Part shown: positions 63,222 to 64,000 of the stretch, in pieces
Position numbering within the stretch: position 1 is the first letter of the stretch
How the letters are laid out: each line of letters opens with the position of its first letter
Source of the DNA: Pseudomonas floridensis
Lineage (GTDB): Bacteria; Pseudomonadota; Gammaproteobacteria; Pseudomonadales; Pseudomonadaceae
Reading direction: 5' to 3'
Assembly (NCBI RefSeq): GCF_002087235.1
Contig: NZ_MUIO01000012.1
Span: 1 to 64,000, forward strand
DNA length: 64,000 bases
Program-made: the position numbers and the translations under genes
Notes under the pieces: generated by a model
Seen by the model: the letters and a program-made list of their open reading frames with translations, nothing else
Told to the model about the DNA's origin: nothing
Database searches by the model: none

Positions 63222-64000
63222 ATGTTCAATACCCGCTTGAAAAAGGAATTACAGGCTCAACAGGCCGAGTTGTCGGTTTTTCGGCAGATGCAGAAGGGTA
63301 TCGATGCCTGCATGGTGGGACTGGTACTTGATGCCAATAACCGCGTTGCTCACGCCAATGACAACTTTCTCAAGATGCTCGGCTACAGCAATGAGCAATT
63401 GGTAGGCAGGAATCTGGACGATCTGGTCCCGCCTTACGTCAAGCAGCTCGAGTGTTACCGAAACCTCAAGGCCGCCGTGCAGAAAGGCGAATCGGTCATC
63501 GACAATTACCGCTTTTTGCGCGCCGACGGCAGCCTGGCGTGGATACGGGCCATGTGGCAGCCGGTTCTCGATGAGACCGGCAAGTTGATGACGTTACAGT
63601 GCTATGGCTCCGACATCACCCAGACCGTCGAAACCGCCGCGGAAAACTCTGCCTTCATTCAGGCCTTGCTGCGCTCCACCGCAGTGATCGAGTTCGATCT
63701 GGGTGGGCATGTCCTGACGGCCAACGAACAGTTTCTGCGTGGGATGGGCTACAACCTGGGGCAGATCAGGGGCAAGCATCACAGCATGTTTTGCGACCCT
63801 CATGAGACGTCACAAACGGCATATAAGGATTTCTGGGCGACCCTGAACCGTGGCGAATTCGTTGCCAGCCGATTCAAGCGCGTTGACAGCAATGGCCGCG
63901 ATGTCTGGCTTGAGGCCACTTACAACCCGGTCCATGATGCCCAGGGCAAACTCTATAAGGTGGTCAAGTTCGCAACCGTGGTGACCGATCAGGTCGCTCG
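63222..64000 (+). CDS. double-PAS sensor, probable chemotaxis-type receptor (3-prime truncated by window)
   Basis: The open frame from ATG 63222 runs to the window end (259 codons, no stop). A short coiled N-terminus (MFNTRLKKELQAQQAELSVF) precedes PAS 1 (about 24-135, with ANDNFLKMLGYSNEQLVGRN) and PAS 2 (about 140-250, ANEQFLRGMGYNLGQIRGKH). PAC segments end LQCYGSDITQ and VVKFATVVTDQV. There is no N-terminal membrane helix. The tandem PAS plus coil arrangement is that of BdlA/Aer-type chemotaxis receptors, but the output domain lies beyond the window, so a kinase or cyclase is not excluded. Confidence 0.7.
   Translation, partial: MFNTRLKKELQAQQAELSVFRQMQKGIDACMVGLVLDANNRVAHANDNFLKMLGYSNEQLVGRNLDDLVPPYVKQLECYRNLKAAVQKGESVIDNYRFLRADGSLAWIRAMWQPVLDETGKLMTLQCYGSDITQTVETAAENSAFIQALLRSTAVIEFDLGGHVLTANEQFLRGMGYNLGQIRGKHHSMFCDPHETSQTAYKDFWATLNRGEFVASRFKRVDSNGRDVWLEATYNPVHDAQGKLYKVVKFATVVTDQVA

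Overview
The window is about 64 kb of a GC-rich gammaproteobacterial chromosome, most likely from the Pseudomonas syringae group. The gene order roxR-roxS-(SIMPL protein)-dppA-dppA-dppA-oprD-dppA-dppBCDF is the Pseudomonas arrangement. The FCD-type GntR regulators, Pseudomonas REP sequences (gtgggagcggacttgtccgc type), a degenerate IS66 element and a plant-signal type LuxR solo beside a proline iminopeptidase all fit a plant-associated pseudomonad. This assignment is inferred from content; no search was run.

Layout. 0.3-3.3 kb: two overlapping lipoprotein genes abutting a decayed IS66 copy. 3.4-16 kb (minus strand): a di/oligopeptide uptake island with four paralogous periplasmic binding proteins, an OprD-family porin and one DppBCDF core; most cistrons are followed by a strong hairpin without a clear U tract. 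16.3-21 kb: a SIMPL-domain protein, the RoxS/RoxR redox two-component pair and an SbmA/YddA-like ABC protein. 20.9-26 kb: a galactarate/glucarate module (GntR regulator, KdgD, GudP-type MFS permease, GarD). 26-35 kb: small stress and membrane genes, a DUF3182/hydrolase pair, a TSUP permease, a GAF-GGDEF-EAL protein with a dead GGDEF site, a KGG-repeat stress protein and a truncated GNAT gene. 35-42 kb: a probable structured RNA, a FadL-type porin, a lipoprotein, a response regulator/hybrid kinase operon and a chemoreceptor.

42-49.4 kb is a PipR/PsoR/PsaR2-type locus: proline iminopeptidase, LuxR solo, then a divergent translationally coupled peptide-type ABC operon. That operon begins with an unlisted 40-codon cysteine-rich ORF whose stop codon overlaps the first permease start. 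A 13-bp identical motif lies upstream of both transcription units; in front of the ABC operon it is part of a 20-bp lux-box-sized palindrome.

49.6-59.6 kb is a tightly packed ten-gene minus-strand operon: allophanate hydrolase, BMP-family binding protein, two permeases, formamidase, a biuret/triuret-hydrolase-like cysteine hydrolase, a duplicated ABC ATPase, a second cysteine hydrolase, an AtzH/HpxZ-like protein and a GntR regulator. It reads as a nitrogen-scavenging route for an unidentified ureide or N-carbamoyl compound, with a TGTATACA operator candidate at its head. The window ends with a MITE-like 141-bp element, a lipoprotein, gmd-rmd (GDP-D-rhamnose) and the start of a double-PAS sensor or chemoreceptor cut by the window edge.

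The most promising undescribed biology is the Cys-rich leader ORF plus shared operator at the LuxR-solo locus and the substrate of the ten-gene ureide operon. A third candidate is a palindrome (TAGTACA-NN-TGTACTA type) found near three outer-membrane or lipoprotein genes.
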